Numbered from the stretch's first letter, positions 46,373 to 55,154 are shown. The stretch: DNA of 64,000 bases from Streptomyces sp. Tu 3180 (GCF_009852415.1 NZ_WOXS01000002.1:3574001-3638000); one strand, 5' to 3'. The notes: a model not told the origin generated them from the letters alone. A program made the numbers and translations.

Positions 46373-49300
46373 ATGGGAAGGGTGAGTTATCTGCGCCTGC
46401 CGCACCTGAGCGGTGACCTGCTGTGCTTCGTGGCCGAGGACGACCTCTGGCTCGCCCCGCTCGACGGTCCCGGCCGGGCCTGGCGGCTCACCGTCGACCG
46501 CACCAAGCTCGGCCACCCCCGCTTCTCGCCCGACGGCCGCCACATCGCGTACACGAGCTGGCGCAGCCTCGACCCCGAGGTCCACCTCGTCCCGGTGGAC
46601 GGCGGCCCGGCCACCCGGCTGACCCACTGGGGCAGCTCCGACACCCGGGTCTGCGGCTGGGCGCCCCCCGACGAGGACGGCAACGCCGAGATCCTCGCCG
46701 TCACCTCGCACGGCGAGCCCTTCTCGTACTTCACCTGGGCCTACAAGCTCGCCCGCGACGGCAGCCCGGGCCGCAAGCTGCCCTGGGGCCCGGTGTCCGA
46801 CATCCAGGTCGCCGACCTCGACGGGGAGCGCAGGTCACTGCTGCTCACCGGCACCCCGCCGCACGAGCCGGCCTCCTGGAAGCGCTACCGGGGCGGGGCG
46901 ACGGGCAGGCTGTGGCTGCACGGGCGGCGGCTGCTCGAGGGGATCGACGGCCATCTGCACGCGCCGATGTTCGTCGGCGGCCGGATCGCCTTCCTCTCCG
47001 ACCACGAGGGCGTCGGCAACCTCTACTCGTGCGCGTACGACGGCTCCGACCTGCGCCGGCACACCGACCACGACGCCTTCTACGCCCGCCACGCCGCCGG
47101 CGACGGCACCCGGGTCGTCTACCAGTGCGCCGGCGACCTGTGGATCGTGGACGACCTGTCCCCCGGCTCCGTCCCGCGCCGGCTCGACGTACGGCTGAGC
47201 GGGCCGCGGGCCGGACGGCGCCGGTACCAGGTCCCCGCCGCCCACCACCTCGACGGGATCTCGGTCGACGAGACCGGCCGGGCGAGCGCCGTCGTCGTGC
47301 GCGGCAGCCTGTACTGGCTCACCCACCGCGACGGCCCCGCGCGCACCCTCATCGACACCCCGGGCGTGCGGGTGCGGCTGCCGGAGATGCTCGGCGCGAG
47401 CGGGGAGGTGGCGTACGTGACCGACGCCGAGGGCGAGGACGCCGTCGAGATCGCCTCCCTGCCCCGGGCCAGCGGCCAGCGCGCTCCCCGGCGGCTGGCC
47501 TCCGGGAAGCTGGGCCGGGTGCTGGAGATGGTGGCGGACCCGGACGGGGAGCGGCTGGCCGTCGCCTCGCACGACGGGCGGCTGCTGCTGGTCGACACGG
47601 CCCCCGCGCAGAACGGCTCCGGCGAAGAGGACTCCGAGGGCTCCGAGGACGGGGTCACCGAGCTGATCCGTTCCGCCAACGGGCCGGTGCGCGACCTCGC
47701 GTTCTCCCCCGACGGCGCGTGGCTGGCGTGGTCGCACCCCTGGATCGGGCGGTCGCTGCGGCAGATCAAACTCGCCCGCATCACCGAGGCGGAGGGAACC
47801 CGGACCGTCATCGACGTCACCAACGGCCGCTTCGAGGACGAGAACCCGGTCTTCACCCGGGACGGCCGCTACCTCGCCTTCCTGTCCTGGCGCGGCTTCG
47901 ACCCGGTGTACGACGTGCACACCGGCGACCTGTCCTTCCCGCTGGGCTGCCGCCCCTACCTGGTGCCGCTGTCCTCGGCGACCCCCTCCCCGTTCGCCCT
48001 GAACCCCGAGGGCCGTCCGGCCGCCGGGGGCCTGGACCCGGCGGAGCGCGAGGACACCGGGGAGGGCGGCGAGAGCGGCGCGGTGACCGTCGAGGCGGAG
48101 GGACTGGAGAGCAGGGTCACCCCCTTCCCGGTCGCCGCCTCCAAGTACTCGGCGCTGCAGCCGGTCGCGGGCTGCGGACTGGTGTGGCTGCGCTGGCCGA
48201 TCTCCGGCGCGCTCGGCGAGACCTTCGTCAACCCGGACGACACCAGCGGCCGGCCGACCCTGGAGCACTTCGGCATCGCCAAGGCCAGGAGGACCGAACT
48301 GGTCGGCCACCTCGACTTCTTCTCCGTCAGCGGGGACGGCACCCGGCTGGTCGTGGTCGACGAGGGCGAGCTGCGCGCGGTCCCCTCCACCGAACCCGGC
48401 GACAGCGACTCCACGGTGTGGATCGACGCCCGCCGCATCCTGCACGAGGCCGACCCGGCGGCGGAGTGGCGCCAGGCGTACGCGGAGGCCGGCCGGCTGA
48501 TCCGCGCCTACTTCTGGGAGCCCGGCATGTGCGGCATCGACTGGGACGCGGTGCTGGAGCAGTACCGCCCGCTGGTCGAACGGGTCGCCTCGCCCGACGA
48601 GTTCGCGGACCTGCTGCGCGAGGTGCTCGGCGAGCTCGGCACCTCCCACGCCTACGTCACCGCCGCCCGCCGCAACGAGGGCCCGCCGCACTACCAGCGC
48701 CGCCAGGGCCTGCTCGGCGCCAACCTGGTGCACCGCGAGGAGGGTTGGACGGTCAAGCGCATCCTGGCCGGTGACTCCTCCGACTCCCGGGCCCGCTCCC
48801 CGCTGGCCGGCACCGGCATCCGCGAGGGCGCGGTCCTCACCCATGTCGACGGCCGCCCGGTGGACCCGGTCACCGGCCCCTACCCGCTGCTCGCGGGCGC
48901 GGGCGGCACGACGGTGGAGCTGACGTTCCGCCCTCCCGTCACCCACCCCCACCCTTCCACGGAAGGCCCTTCGGGCCCCTCCGATCCCGTCACCCACCCC
49001 CACCCCTCCACGGAAGGCCCTTCGGGCCCCTCCGATCCCGTCACCCACCCCCACCCCTCCACGGAAGGCCCTTCGGGCCCCTCCGACGCCGCGGAGGGCG
49101 AGGGCCCGCCCCGCCGGGTCGCCGTCGTCCCGCTGGTCGACGAGACGCCGCTGCGCTACCAGGACTGGGTGGCCAAACGACGCGAGGTGGTGCGGGAGTT
49201 GAGCGGCGGCCGGTGCGGCTATCTGCACATCCCCGACATGGGCGGCTCGGGCTGGGCGCAGTTCAACCGCGACGTGCGCATGGAGGTGTCCCGCCCGGCG

Positions 49301-49837
49301 CTGATCGTGGACGTGCGCGGCAACGCCGGCGGCCACATCAGCGAACTGGTCGTCGAGAAGCTGACCCGCACCATCCTCGGCTGGGACCTCACGCGCGACG
49401 CGCAGCCGGTGTCGTACGCCTCCAACGCCCCGCGCGGCCCGGTGGTGGCGCTCGCGGACGAGGCGACCAGCTCCGACGGCGACATGATCACGGCCGCCTT
49501 CAAACTGCTGAAGCTCGGCCCGGTGGTCGGTCAGCGCACCTGGGGCGGCGTGGTCGGCATGACCGGCCGGCACCGGCTGGGCGACGGCACGGTGATCACG
49601 GTGCCGATGAACGCGGCCTGGTTCGACGCCTACGGCTGGTCGGTGGAGAACAAGGGCGTCGAACCCGACCTGGAGGCGCTGCGCACCCCGCTGGACTGGG
49701 CCGAGGGCCGCTACGCCCAGCTCGACGACGCGGTCCGGCTGGCCGTCGACCTGCTGGAGAGCAACCCCCCGGCCACTCCCCCGACTTACGACGACGTCCC
49801 CGACCGTTCCCGCCCGAAGCTGCCGCCGCGCGGGTGA
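46373..49837 (+). CDS. Tricorn-type protease (S41 family) with internal tandem repeat
   Basis: A 1154-residue cytosolic protease resembling archaeal tricorn, which trims peptides released by the proteasome. A seven- plus six-bladed propeller part fills residues 1 to about 680 (repeats such as FSPDGRHIAYTSW and FSPDGAWLAWSH). It is followed by the core helices (RAYFWEPGMCGIDWDAVLEQYRPL), a PDZ region (about 785-850) and the S41 catalytic domain. Catalytic candidates are His in GTSHAY (about 758), Ser in TSSDGD (about 1033) and Glu in KGVEPD (about 1095). Three copies of a 17-residue Pro/Ser-rich unit lie between PDZ and catalytic parts. ATG 46373 was chosen; GTG 46382 is a plausible alternative start. 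Confidence 0.92.
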   Translation: MGRVSYLRLPHLSGDLLCFVAEDDLWLAPLDGPGRAWRLTVDRTKLGHPRFSPDGRHIAYTSWRSLDPEVHLVPVDGGPATRLTHWGSSDTRVCGWAPPDEDGNAEILAVTSHGEPFSYFTWAYKLARDGSPGRKLPWGPVSDIQVADLDGERRSLLLTGTPPHEPASWKRYRGGATGRLWLHGRRLLEGIDGHLHAPMFVGGRIAFLSDHEGVGNLYSCAYDGSDLRRHTDHDAFYARHAAGDGTRVVYQCAGDLWIVDDLSPGSVPRRLDVRLSGPRAGRRRYQVPAAHHLDGISVDETGRASAVVVRGSLYWLTHRDGPARTLIDTPGVRVRLPEMLGASGEVAYVTDAEGEDAVEIASLPRASGQRAPRRLASGKLGRVLEMVADPDGERLAVASHDGRLLLVDTAPAQNGSGEEDSEGSEDGVTELIRSANGPVRDLAFSPDGAWLAWSHPWIGRSLRQIKLARITEAEGTRTVIDVTNGRFEDENPVFTRDGRYLAFLSWRGFDPVYDVHTGDLSFPLGCRPYLVPLSSATPSPFALNPEGRPAAGGLDPAEREDTGEGGESGAVTVEAEGLESRVTPFPVAASKYSALQPVAGCGLVWLRWPISGALGETFVNPDDTSGRPTLEHFGIAKARRTELVGHLDFFSVSGDGTRLVVVDEGELRAVPSTEPGDSDSTVWIDARRILHEADPAAEWRQAYAEAGRLIRAYFWEPGMCGIDWDAVLEQYRPLVERVASPDEFADLLREVLGELGTSHAYVTAARRNEGPPHYQRRQGLLGANLVHREEGWTVKRILAGDSSDSRARSPLAGTGIREGAVLTHVDGRPVDPVTGPYPLLAGAGGTTVELTFRPPVTHPHPSTEGPSGPSDPVTHPHPSTEGPSGPSDPVTHPHPSTEGPSGPSDAAEGEGPPRRVAVVPLVDETPLRYQDWVAKRREVVRELSGGRCGYLHIPDMGGSGWAQFNRDVRMEVSRPALIVDVRGNAGGHISELVVEKLTRTILGWDLTRDAQPVSYASNAPRGPVVALADEATSSDGDMITAAFKLLKLGPVVGQRTWGGVVGMTGRHRLGDGTVITVPMNAAWFDAYGWSVENKGVEPDLEALRTPLDWAEGRYAQLDDAVRLAVDLLESNPPATPPTYDDVPDRSRPKLPPRG
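48935..49087 (+). repeat. Three 51-bp tandem repeats within the tricorn gene
   Basis: Units at 48935-48985, 48986-49036 and 49037-49087 are nearly identical and encode PVTHPHPSTEGPSGPSD. The second and third units differ from the first by about one base, so the expansion is recent. Each unit includes a GGCCCTTCGGGCC-like self-complementary core. Confidence 0.92.
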
Positions 49838-49880
49838 GGGAGGACCGGAGGGGGAGCCGGGCGAGGACCGGGGGAACGCA

Positions 49881-49914
49881 GGAAGGGGTGCCCTTCGCCA
49901 GGGGCACCCCTTCC
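49881..49914. terminator. Bidirectional terminator after the tricorn gene
   Basis: A perfect 13-bp stem (49881-49893 with 49902-49914) and an 8-base loop lie between convergent genes. Confidence 0.85.
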
Positions 49915-49930
49915 GCGTCAGCGCGGGACG

Positions 49931-50110
49931 TCAGGCGTCATAGTCCTGGTCGAAGCGCTCCTCGGACTCCCGCCGGCGCTGCGGGTCGTTCATGTCCTCG
50001 TCCCGACGGCGGCCGCGGTTCTGCAGCTGCTCCTTGCCCTGCTGGGCGCGCTGCTTGGCCTGCTGCTGGATCTGCTCGGACTTCTCCTGGAACTGGTCCT
50101 TCATACCCAT
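49931..50110 (-). CDS. 59-residue highly charged Gln/Arg/Glu-rich protein
   Basis: A small gene running from ATG 50110 to TGA 49931, with GGGAG nine bases before the start. The product begins MGMKDQFQEKSEQIQQQAKQ, continues with a Gln/Lys/Arg helix and ends in an acidic, Arg-rich tail (RRRESEERFDQDYDA). It looks like a single amphipathic helix with a disordered tail, and has no cysteine and no membrane segment. Similar tiny hydrophilic proteins are common in Streptomyces genomes, but no function is known to me. A strong terminator follows it. Confidence 0.75.
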   Translation of the reverse strand: MGMKDQFQEKSEQIQQQAKQRAQQGKEQLQNRGRRRDEDMNDPQRRRESEERFDQDYDA

Positions 50111-50185
50111 GTGGGTTCACTCCCGTGTGGGGTGGGGGAACTTGCCCGACCAGATTCACACGGTCCGTCACCCTGCGCATGTCGA

Positions 50186-51070
50186 TCACTCACGCAGCGT
50201 AGTGCGGTGCTGCTCATCGGCGTTGCCGCCGGCTCCGACCAACCCCGTGCGGACACCGGAGAGCCGGTCCGCGAACCGCCTCATCTCCCGTTGCCCCACG
50301 GTGCCGATCAGGCCCGGCAGGTAGCCGCGCACGCCCTGCATCCCGCGCAGCCACCACTGCCCGTACACATGGCTCGCGCGCCGCTCGATCCCGTCCACGA
50401 GCCGGTCCACCGCGGGACCCAGCGGGTAGGTCTTGTTGGCCGGCCACGGCAGCCGCTGCCTCAACTCCCGCATCACGTCGTCCTGGTCGGCCCCGCGCAC
50501 CATGTCGGTGTCGGTCCACGACAGGTACCCGACGCCGACCCGCACGCCCCGGTGGCCGACCTCGGCCCGCAGGCTGTGCGCGTACGCCTCCACACCGGAC
50601 TTGGACGCGCAGTACGCGGTCATCATCGGCGCCGGGGTGATGGCGGCGAGCGAGGCTATCTGCAGCAGGTAGCCTCGGCTCTCGGCGAGCAGCGGCAGGA
50701 ACGCCCGCGCGGTGACCGCCGATCCGATCAGGTTGACCTCGATCACCCGCCGCCAGGACTCCGGGTCGGAGTCGGCGAACGGACCGCCCGTCGCCACACC
50801 GGCGTTGGCGACCACGATGTCGACCCTGCCGAACCGCTCCTTCACCTCCCGGGCGACCCGGGTCATCGCCCCGTGGTCGGTGACGTCGGCGTACCAGTGG
50901 TCGCTGTCGCTGTGCAGCCGCGCGGAGACCTGCTTGAGCACGTCCGGCTCCAGCCCGACCAGCGCCACCTTCACGCCGCGCGCGGAGAGCTTGCGGGCCA
51001 GCAACTCCCCCACCCCGCGCGCCGCTCCGGTGACGACGGCGACCTTGCCTTCGAGACTGACCCTGCTCAT
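50186..51070 (-). CDS. Short-chain dehydrogenase/reductase
   Basis: A 294-residue classical SDR. The NAD(P) motif is TGAARGVG (about residues 14-21), NAG lies in VVANAGVA, catalytic Ser is in LLQIASLAAIT and the YCASK Tyr-Lys pair is near residue 156. A C-terminal extension of about 60 residues is rich in Arg and resembles SDRs of the mycobacterial SadH type. It is third in a leftward unit with an alpha/beta hydrolase and a monooxygenase; its ATG overlaps the hydrolase stop (ATGA). Confidence 0.9.
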   Translation of the reverse strand: MSRVSLEGKVAVVTGAARGVGELLARKLSARGVKVALVGLEPDVLKQVSARLHSDSDHWYADVTDHGAMTRVAREVKERFGRVDIVVANAGVATGGPFADSDPESWRRVIEVNLIGSAVTARAFLPLLAESRGYLLQIASLAAITPAPMMTAYCASKSGVEAYAHSLRAEVGHRGVRVGVGYLSWTDTDMVRGADQDDVMRELRQRLPWPANKTYPLGPAVDRLVDGIERRASHVYGQWWLRGMQGVRGYLPGLIGTVGQREMRRFADRLSGVRTGLVGAGGNADEQHRTTLRE

Positions 51071-52017
51071 GCGCTCTCCTCGGCGGGTACGACGTGGGTG
51101 GGGGCGGTGACGCGGGACGTGACATGGGCGGCGACGAGCGCCCGGATCCTCCCGGTGACCGCTTCGGGCGCCTCGACCGGTGTCATGTGGCCGACGCCCG
51201 GGAGCTCGGTGACACCGAGGCAGTGGGGCAGCGCCGCGGCCAGCGACCGCGCGTGCACCGGCGGGGTGAGCCGGTCCGCGGTGCCGACGACGATCTCGGT
51301 CGGCACCCTCAGCTCCCGCACGCCGTGGTCGAGGTCCAGCAGGCCGAGGACCTGCGACCAGGCGTGCCGCACCGTGCGCGGGCAGGCGTGCACGATCCGG
51401 GCGCACGCCTCGACCATCTCCGGGGTCGAAGCGGGGCCCATCGTCCCGTACTTGAGGATCCGGCGGGCGAGCGGCGTGACCGGTCCGAGCGGGGCCCGGG
51501 AGCCGAGGACGCGGTGGGTCAGCCAGGTCCGCACCCGGCCCGCGCGGATCGGCACCACCGTCGACTCGGCGACCAGCCGCGAACTGCCCGTGCTGCACAG
51601 CAGCACGGCCGCCGCGTGCTCGCGGAACGCGGGCCGGGAGGAGGCGGCCATCACCGTCATCCCGCCCATGGAGTGCCCGGCGACCACGGCCCGTTCCCCC
51701 GGCTCGAGGGTGGCGGCGAGGACGGCCTCGAGGTCGTCGGCGAGCGCGTCGGTGCCGCACGCGGGGCTCGCGGGGGTGCGTCCGTGGCCGCGCTGGTCGT
51801 AGGCGATGACCCGGTGGTCGGCGGCCAGCTCCCGGACCTGCGCCGCCCAGAAGGCGGTCGAGCAGGTCCAGCCGTGGGCGAGGACGACCGCGGGCGCCCG
51901 CTCGGGCCCGTGCACCTCGACGTGCAGCCGGGAGCCGTCGGCGGAGACGGCGGTCAGCTCGCGGGCGGGAGCGGGCGGGGCGTAGGGCCCTGGGGCCGCG
52001 TGGGCCGGCCGGCTCAC
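51067..52017 (-). CDS. Alpha/beta hydrolase
   Basis: A 316-residue serine hydrolase. VVLAHGWTCSTAFW gives the oxyanion-hole HG (about residue 46), the nucleophile elbow is AGHSMGG (about 115), an acid lies in the GTADRLTPP segment and the catalytic His is in GVGHMTP (about 283). It could cleave the ester formed by the neighbouring Baeyer-Villiger-type monooxygenase; this is an inference from context. GTG 52017 overlaps the monooxygenase stop (GTGA). Confidence 0.9.
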   Translation of the reverse strand: MSRPAHAAPGPYAPPAPARELTAVSADGSRLHVEVHGPERAPAVVLAHGWTCSTAFWAAQVRELAADHRVIAYDQRGHGRTPASPACGTDALADDLEAVLAATLEPGERAVVAGHSMGGMTVMAASSRPAFREHAAAVLLCSTGSSRLVAESTVVPIRAGRVRTWLTHRVLGSRAPLGPVTPLARRILKYGTMGPASTPEMVEACARIVHACPRTVRHAWSQVLGLLDLDHGVRELRVPTEIVVGTADRLTPPVHARSLAAALPHCLGVTELPGVGHMTPVEAPEAVTGRIRALVAAHVTSRVTAPTHVVPAEESA

Positions 52018-53537
52018 GCGGTCACCTCGGCGCTGTCCTGGGTGACGGCGGTCTTGCGCCCGGGCGCCCGCAGAACGGCGTACTCGGCGAGGTCCACGTG
52101 CCGGGTGGCCCGCCGGAACTCGGTCGTCGTGCCCGGCCAGATGGTGGTGTTGCGCCCGCTCGCGTCCAGGTACCAGCTGGTGCAGCCGCCGGTGTTCCAC
52201 ACCGTGCGCTGCATCCGCTGCTGCACCCGGTGGTTCCAGGCGCGCACCGCGCTGGGACGGGCGTCGAGGGCGACCCGGCCGCCGAGGACGTCGAGCTGGC
52301 GGAGGTAGTCGGCCATGTAGTTCAGCTGGGACTCGATCATGAGGATCATGGAGGAGTTCCCGAGGCCGGTGTTGGGCCCGATGATCGTCATCCAGTTGGG
52401 GAACCCGGCGGCCGAGGCGCCGCGCAGCGCCTGCATCCCGCCGGTCCAGGTCTCCGCGAGGGTCTTCCCCTCCGCGCCGACGACCCGTTCGGCGATGGGC
52501 ATGTCGGTCACGTGGAACCCGGTCCCGAACACGATCGCGTCGACCTCGGCCTCGGTCCCGTCGGCGGCGACGACGGTCGACCCGCGCACCTCGCTCAGCC
52601 CGCTCGCGACGACGTCCACGTTGGGCTGCGCGAGCGCCGGGTAGTACGTGCTCGACAGCAGGATCCGCTTGCAGCCGATGCGGTAGTCCGGGGTGAGCTT
52701 GGCGCGCAGGGCCGGGTCCTTGACGGCGCGGGCCATGTTGCGCTTGGCCAGCTGCTCGACGAAGCCCAGTTCGTTCGGGTGCTTGGTGAACGCCTGGACC
52801 TGCAACTCCCTCACGCCCCAGAGCAGTCCGCGGCGCAGCCGCGCGGTGAAGGGCAGCGTCCGGTGCACGGCGCGCTCGGCGCCGCTGATGGCGCGGTCGA
52901 CGCGGGGCAGGACCCAGGCCGGGGTGCGCTGGAGGAGGGTGAGCCGGGAGACGAGCGGCTGGACGGCCGGCACGATCTGGATCGCCGAGGCGCCCGTGCC
53001 GACCATGGCGACCCGCTTGCCGCGCAGGTCGTAGTCGTGGTCCCAGCGGGCGGAGTGGAAGACCTTGCCGGGGAAGGTGTCGAGCCCCGGGATGTCGGGG
53101 ATCTTCGGATCGGACAGCGGCCCGGTGGCGGACACCACCACGTCGGCGCTGAGGCTCCCGCTGCTGGTCTCGATGTCCCAGCGCAGCCGCTCGGCGTCCC
53201 ACACCATCCGCTTCACCTCCGAGTCGAAGCGGATGTGGGGCCGCAGCCCGAAGACGTCGGTGACGTGCTCGAGGTAGGCGCGGATGTGCTCCTGGCCGGA
53301 GAAGGAGCGCGGCCAGTCGGGATTGGGCGCGAAGGAGAAGGAGTACAGGTGGGACGGCACGTCGCACGCGCACCCGGGGTAGCTGTTGTCCCGCCAGGTG
53401 CCGCCGACGCTGCCCGCCCGTTCCAGGACGACGAAGTCCGTGACCCCCTCGCGCCGCAGCCGCACGGCGGCCCCGAGCCCGCCGAACCCGGACCCGATCA
53501 CCGCCACCCGTACGTGTTCGTGCTCGTGCTCGGCCAT
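52014..53537 (-). CDS. Flavin-dependent monooxygenase of Baeyer-Villiger type
   Basis: A 507-residue FAD- and NADPH-dependent enzyme. The FAD motif GSGFGG is at residues 15-20, GGTWRDNSYPGCACD follows, and the BVMO fingerprint FxGxxxHxxxW is intact (Phe155, Gly157, His161, Trp165). The NADPH motif GTGASAIQ lies at 180-187. The close match to the MymA/EthA type suggests oxidation of ketones or long-chain substrates. ATG 53537 was chosen because GGAGG lies seven bases upstream; an ATG at 53555 in the same frame has no such site. First gene of the monooxygenase-hydrolase-SDR unit, divergent from merR. Confidence 0.92.
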   Translation of the reverse strand: MAEHEHEHVRVAVIGSGFGGLGAAVRLRREGVTDFVVLERAGSVGGTWRDNSYPGCACDVPSHLYSFSFAPNPDWPRSFSGQEHIRAYLEHVTDVFGLRPHIRFDSEVKRMVWDAERLRWDIETSSGSLSADVVVSATGPLSDPKIPDIPGLDTFPGKVFHSARWDHDYDLRGKRVAMVGTGASAIQIVPAVQPLVSRLTLLQRTPAWVLPRVDRAISGAERAVHRTLPFTARLRRGLLWGVRELQVQAFTKHPNELGFVEQLAKRNMARAVKDPALRAKLTPDYRIGCKRILLSSTYYPALAQPNVDVVASGLSEVRGSTVVAADGTEAEVDAIVFGTGFHVTDMPIAERVVGAEGKTLAETWTGGMQALRGASAAGFPNWMTIIGPNTGLGNSSMILMIESQLNYMADYLRQLDVLGGRVALDARPSAVRAWNHRVQQRMQRTVWNTGGCTSWYLDASGRNTTIWPGTTTEFRRATRHVDLAEYAVLRAPGRKTAVTQDSAEVTA

Positions 53538-53567
53538 CCCGAAGCCTCCACGCATCGCTCAGAACTC

Positions 53568-53585
53568 CGCCAGTGAACACTGGCG
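53568..53585. promoter_or_regulatory. Perfect 18-bp palindrome upstream of the monooxygenase operon
   Basis: CGCCAGTG-AA-CACTGGCG reads identically on both strands and lies 31 bases before the monooxygenase ATG. It is the best operator candidate for control of the operon. Confidence 0.6.
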
Positions 53586-53641
53586 CAATGGGGAGGGTAG
53601 AGCAGCGCCGTACTGATGGGTAGGGGGCGTGCAGCGAAAGT

Positions 53642-53663
53642 TACCGCCGGTACGCCCTAGGCT
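53642..53663 (+). promoter_or_regulatory. merR promoter with dyad, leaderless
   Basis: TAGGCT (53658-53663) is a good -10 box whose predicted start coincides with the GTG at 53670, so the merR mRNA is probably leaderless. The dyad TACCG-C-CGGTA (53642-53652) lies just upstream of it, where MerR-type proteins bind. Confidence 0.45.
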
Positions 53664-53669
53664 GCTGAC

Positions 53670-54335
53670 GTGGCAGAGGACACTTCAGGACCCGGTGAGC
53701 GGCGCGAGTACCGCATGGAGGAGCTGGCCCGGCTGGCCGGCATCACGGTGCGCACCCTGCGCTTCTACCGCGAACGCAAGCTGCTCCCGCCACCCCGCCG
53801 CGAGGGCCGCATCGCCTGGTACGACGACCACCACCTGGCCCGCCTGCGCACGATCACGGCGCTCCTGGAGCGCGGCCACACCCTCAACGGCATAGCGGAA
53901 CTCGCCGAGGCCTTCGACCACGGCCGCGACGTCGGCGAACTCCTCGGCATGGACACCCCGACCGACGAGGTCCCCGTCCGCCTCACGCCCGAGGAACTCG
54001 CCGACCGCTTCGCCGGCGAGGTCACCCCGGAGAACCTGGCCGCCGCACTGGACCTCGGCTACCTCGGCACCGACGGCCAGGAGATCGTCCACATCAGCCG
54101 CCGCCTGCTGGACGTGTCGTCCGCCCTGGTCCGCGAGGGCATCCCGCTCGCGGAGGTGCTGCGCGCCGGCAGGGAGGCCCGCGCCCACGCCGACGCCCTG
54201 GCCGACCTCTTCGCCGGCCTGATCCTCCGTCACGCCCCCGAGGAGGCCCTGCACCGCCTGCGCCCCCTGGCCCGCAGCGTGGTCGACGCGGAACTCTCGC
54301 TGGCCCTGGACCGGCGGCTGCGCAAGAAGGACTGA
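53670..54335 (+). CDS. MerR-family transcriptional regulator
   Basis: A 221-residue protein with an N-terminal MerR winged helix (YRMEELARLAGITVRTLRFYRERKLLPPPRREGRIAWYDDHHLARL, about residues 15-60), a short coiled region and a C-terminal domain of about 100 residues that I cannot assign. No metal-binding Cys cluster is present, so it likely senses an organic ligand. Divergence from the monooxygenase operon suggests that operon as its target. GTG start, no ribosome binding site, -10 box at leaderless distance. Confidence 0.9.
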   Translation: MAEDTSGPGERREYRMEELARLAGITVRTLRFYRERKLLPPPRREGRIAWYDDHHLARLRTITALLERGHTLNGIAELAEAFDHGRDVGELLGMDTPTDEVPVRLTPEELADRFAGEVTPENLAAALDLGYLGTDGQEIVHISRRLLDVSSALVREGIPLAEVLRAGREARAHADALADLFAGLILRHAPEEALHRLRPLARSVVDAELSLALDRRLRKKD

Positions 54336-54378
54336 CCGTCGCCGGCGGTCGAGGAACCGTTCCCGCACCGCCCGCCGG

Positions 54379-54407
54379 TGTGTCCTCCCGGCAGTGTGTC
54401 CTCCCGA
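54379..54407. repeat. Short direct repeat between merR and cupin genes
   Basis: GTGTGTCCTCCCG occurs at 54379-54391 and 54395-54407. It sits between convergent genes; no function is apparent. Confidence 0.6.
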
Positions 54408-54437
54408 CGGCACGGGCGGGCCCGGCTCCGCGGCCGG

Positions 54438-54947
54438 TCAGCCGTCGGCGAGCTCCGCCTGCCACGGAGGGCTGGCGCAGTAATGGTTGTCGTACCGGTC
54501 GGAGGCGGCCTTGATGTCCTCGACGGTGGCCTCCCCCCGGTGGACGCGCTCCAGCAGGCGGTAGTAGTCGAAGCGGTCCATGCCGGGGGTGAAGGCGACC
54601 AGCACGTCGGCCTCCTCGCCCCGGGCCGGGGCGAAGGCGTGCGGCAACCGCGGCGGCACCGTCACGAAGTCGCCCGGTCCCAGGGTGACGACCCGGTCGC
54701 CCAGCAGCACGCGCAGGCTGCCGCCGAGCACGAAGAACATCTCGGTCGCCCTGGTGTGGAAGTGGGCCGGAGCCCCCGGAGAGCCCTTGCGCAGGGTGGC
54801 CCGGTTGGCCGTCAGCGCCCCCTGCGTCCGGTCGGAGTCGGCGAGCAGGGTGATGAGGCTGGTGGCTCCGTCCTGCAACGTCTCGGCGGAATCGGCGCGG
54901 ACGAGGACGGGACGGGCGGACGCGTTCACGGGGCTCTCCTCGGGCAT
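54438..54947 (-). CDS. Cupin-domain protein
   Basis: A 169-residue single-domain cupin. Motif 1 is AHFHTRATEMFFVLGGSLRV (metal-binding His, His, Glu) and motif 2 PGDFVTVPPRLPHAFAPA (His). A C-terminal helix pair follows. The type resembles quercetinase-like or sensor cupins; the substrate is unknown. Two starts are possible: ATG 54947 and GTG 54929, each with GAGGAG at proper distance, apparently a small duplication. It is divergent from a MocR regulator. Confidence 0.87.
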   Translation of the reverse strand: MPEESPVNASARPVLVRADSAETLQDGATSLITLLADSDRTQGALTANRATLRKGSPGAPAHFHTRATEMFFVLGGSLRVLLGDRVVTLGPGDFVTVPPRLPHAFAPARGEEADVLVAFTPGMDRFDYYRLLERVHRGEATVEDIKAASDRYDNHYCASPPWQAELADG

Positions 54948-55140
54948 GACGCTCTCCTCGGGCGTGGGTTCCGGTGGGGCACGGAGCCCTCTTCGGGCGT
55001 GCTCGGGTCGGTGCGACGGCGAGGAGCGGGCCCGCACGGGCCGTCCCCGGCCGTACCGGGCTGTCCCCGGCCTCGGCCCGGCGCCGCGCCGGGCCCCCGT
55101 TCCTCGTGACCACCACGCTATGCGCGGAAAAGACCCCGGG

Positions 55141-55146
55141 TAGGGT
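55141..55146 (+). promoter_or_regulatory. -10 box of the mocR gene, leaderless
   Basis: TAGGGT lies eight bases before the GTG start at 55155, so transcription should begin at or next to the start codon. There is no Shine-Dalgarno sequence. Confidence 0.45.
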
Positions 55147-55154
55147 GCATTCCC

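Noticed and set aside
48935..49087. CRISPR-like array
   Set aside because: The units are contiguous without unique spacers and stay in frame inside a protein.
50186..54335. Secondary-metabolite gene cluster
   Set aside because: Monooxygenase, hydrolase and SDR alone have no core biosynthetic enzyme, and the flanks are unrelated genes.
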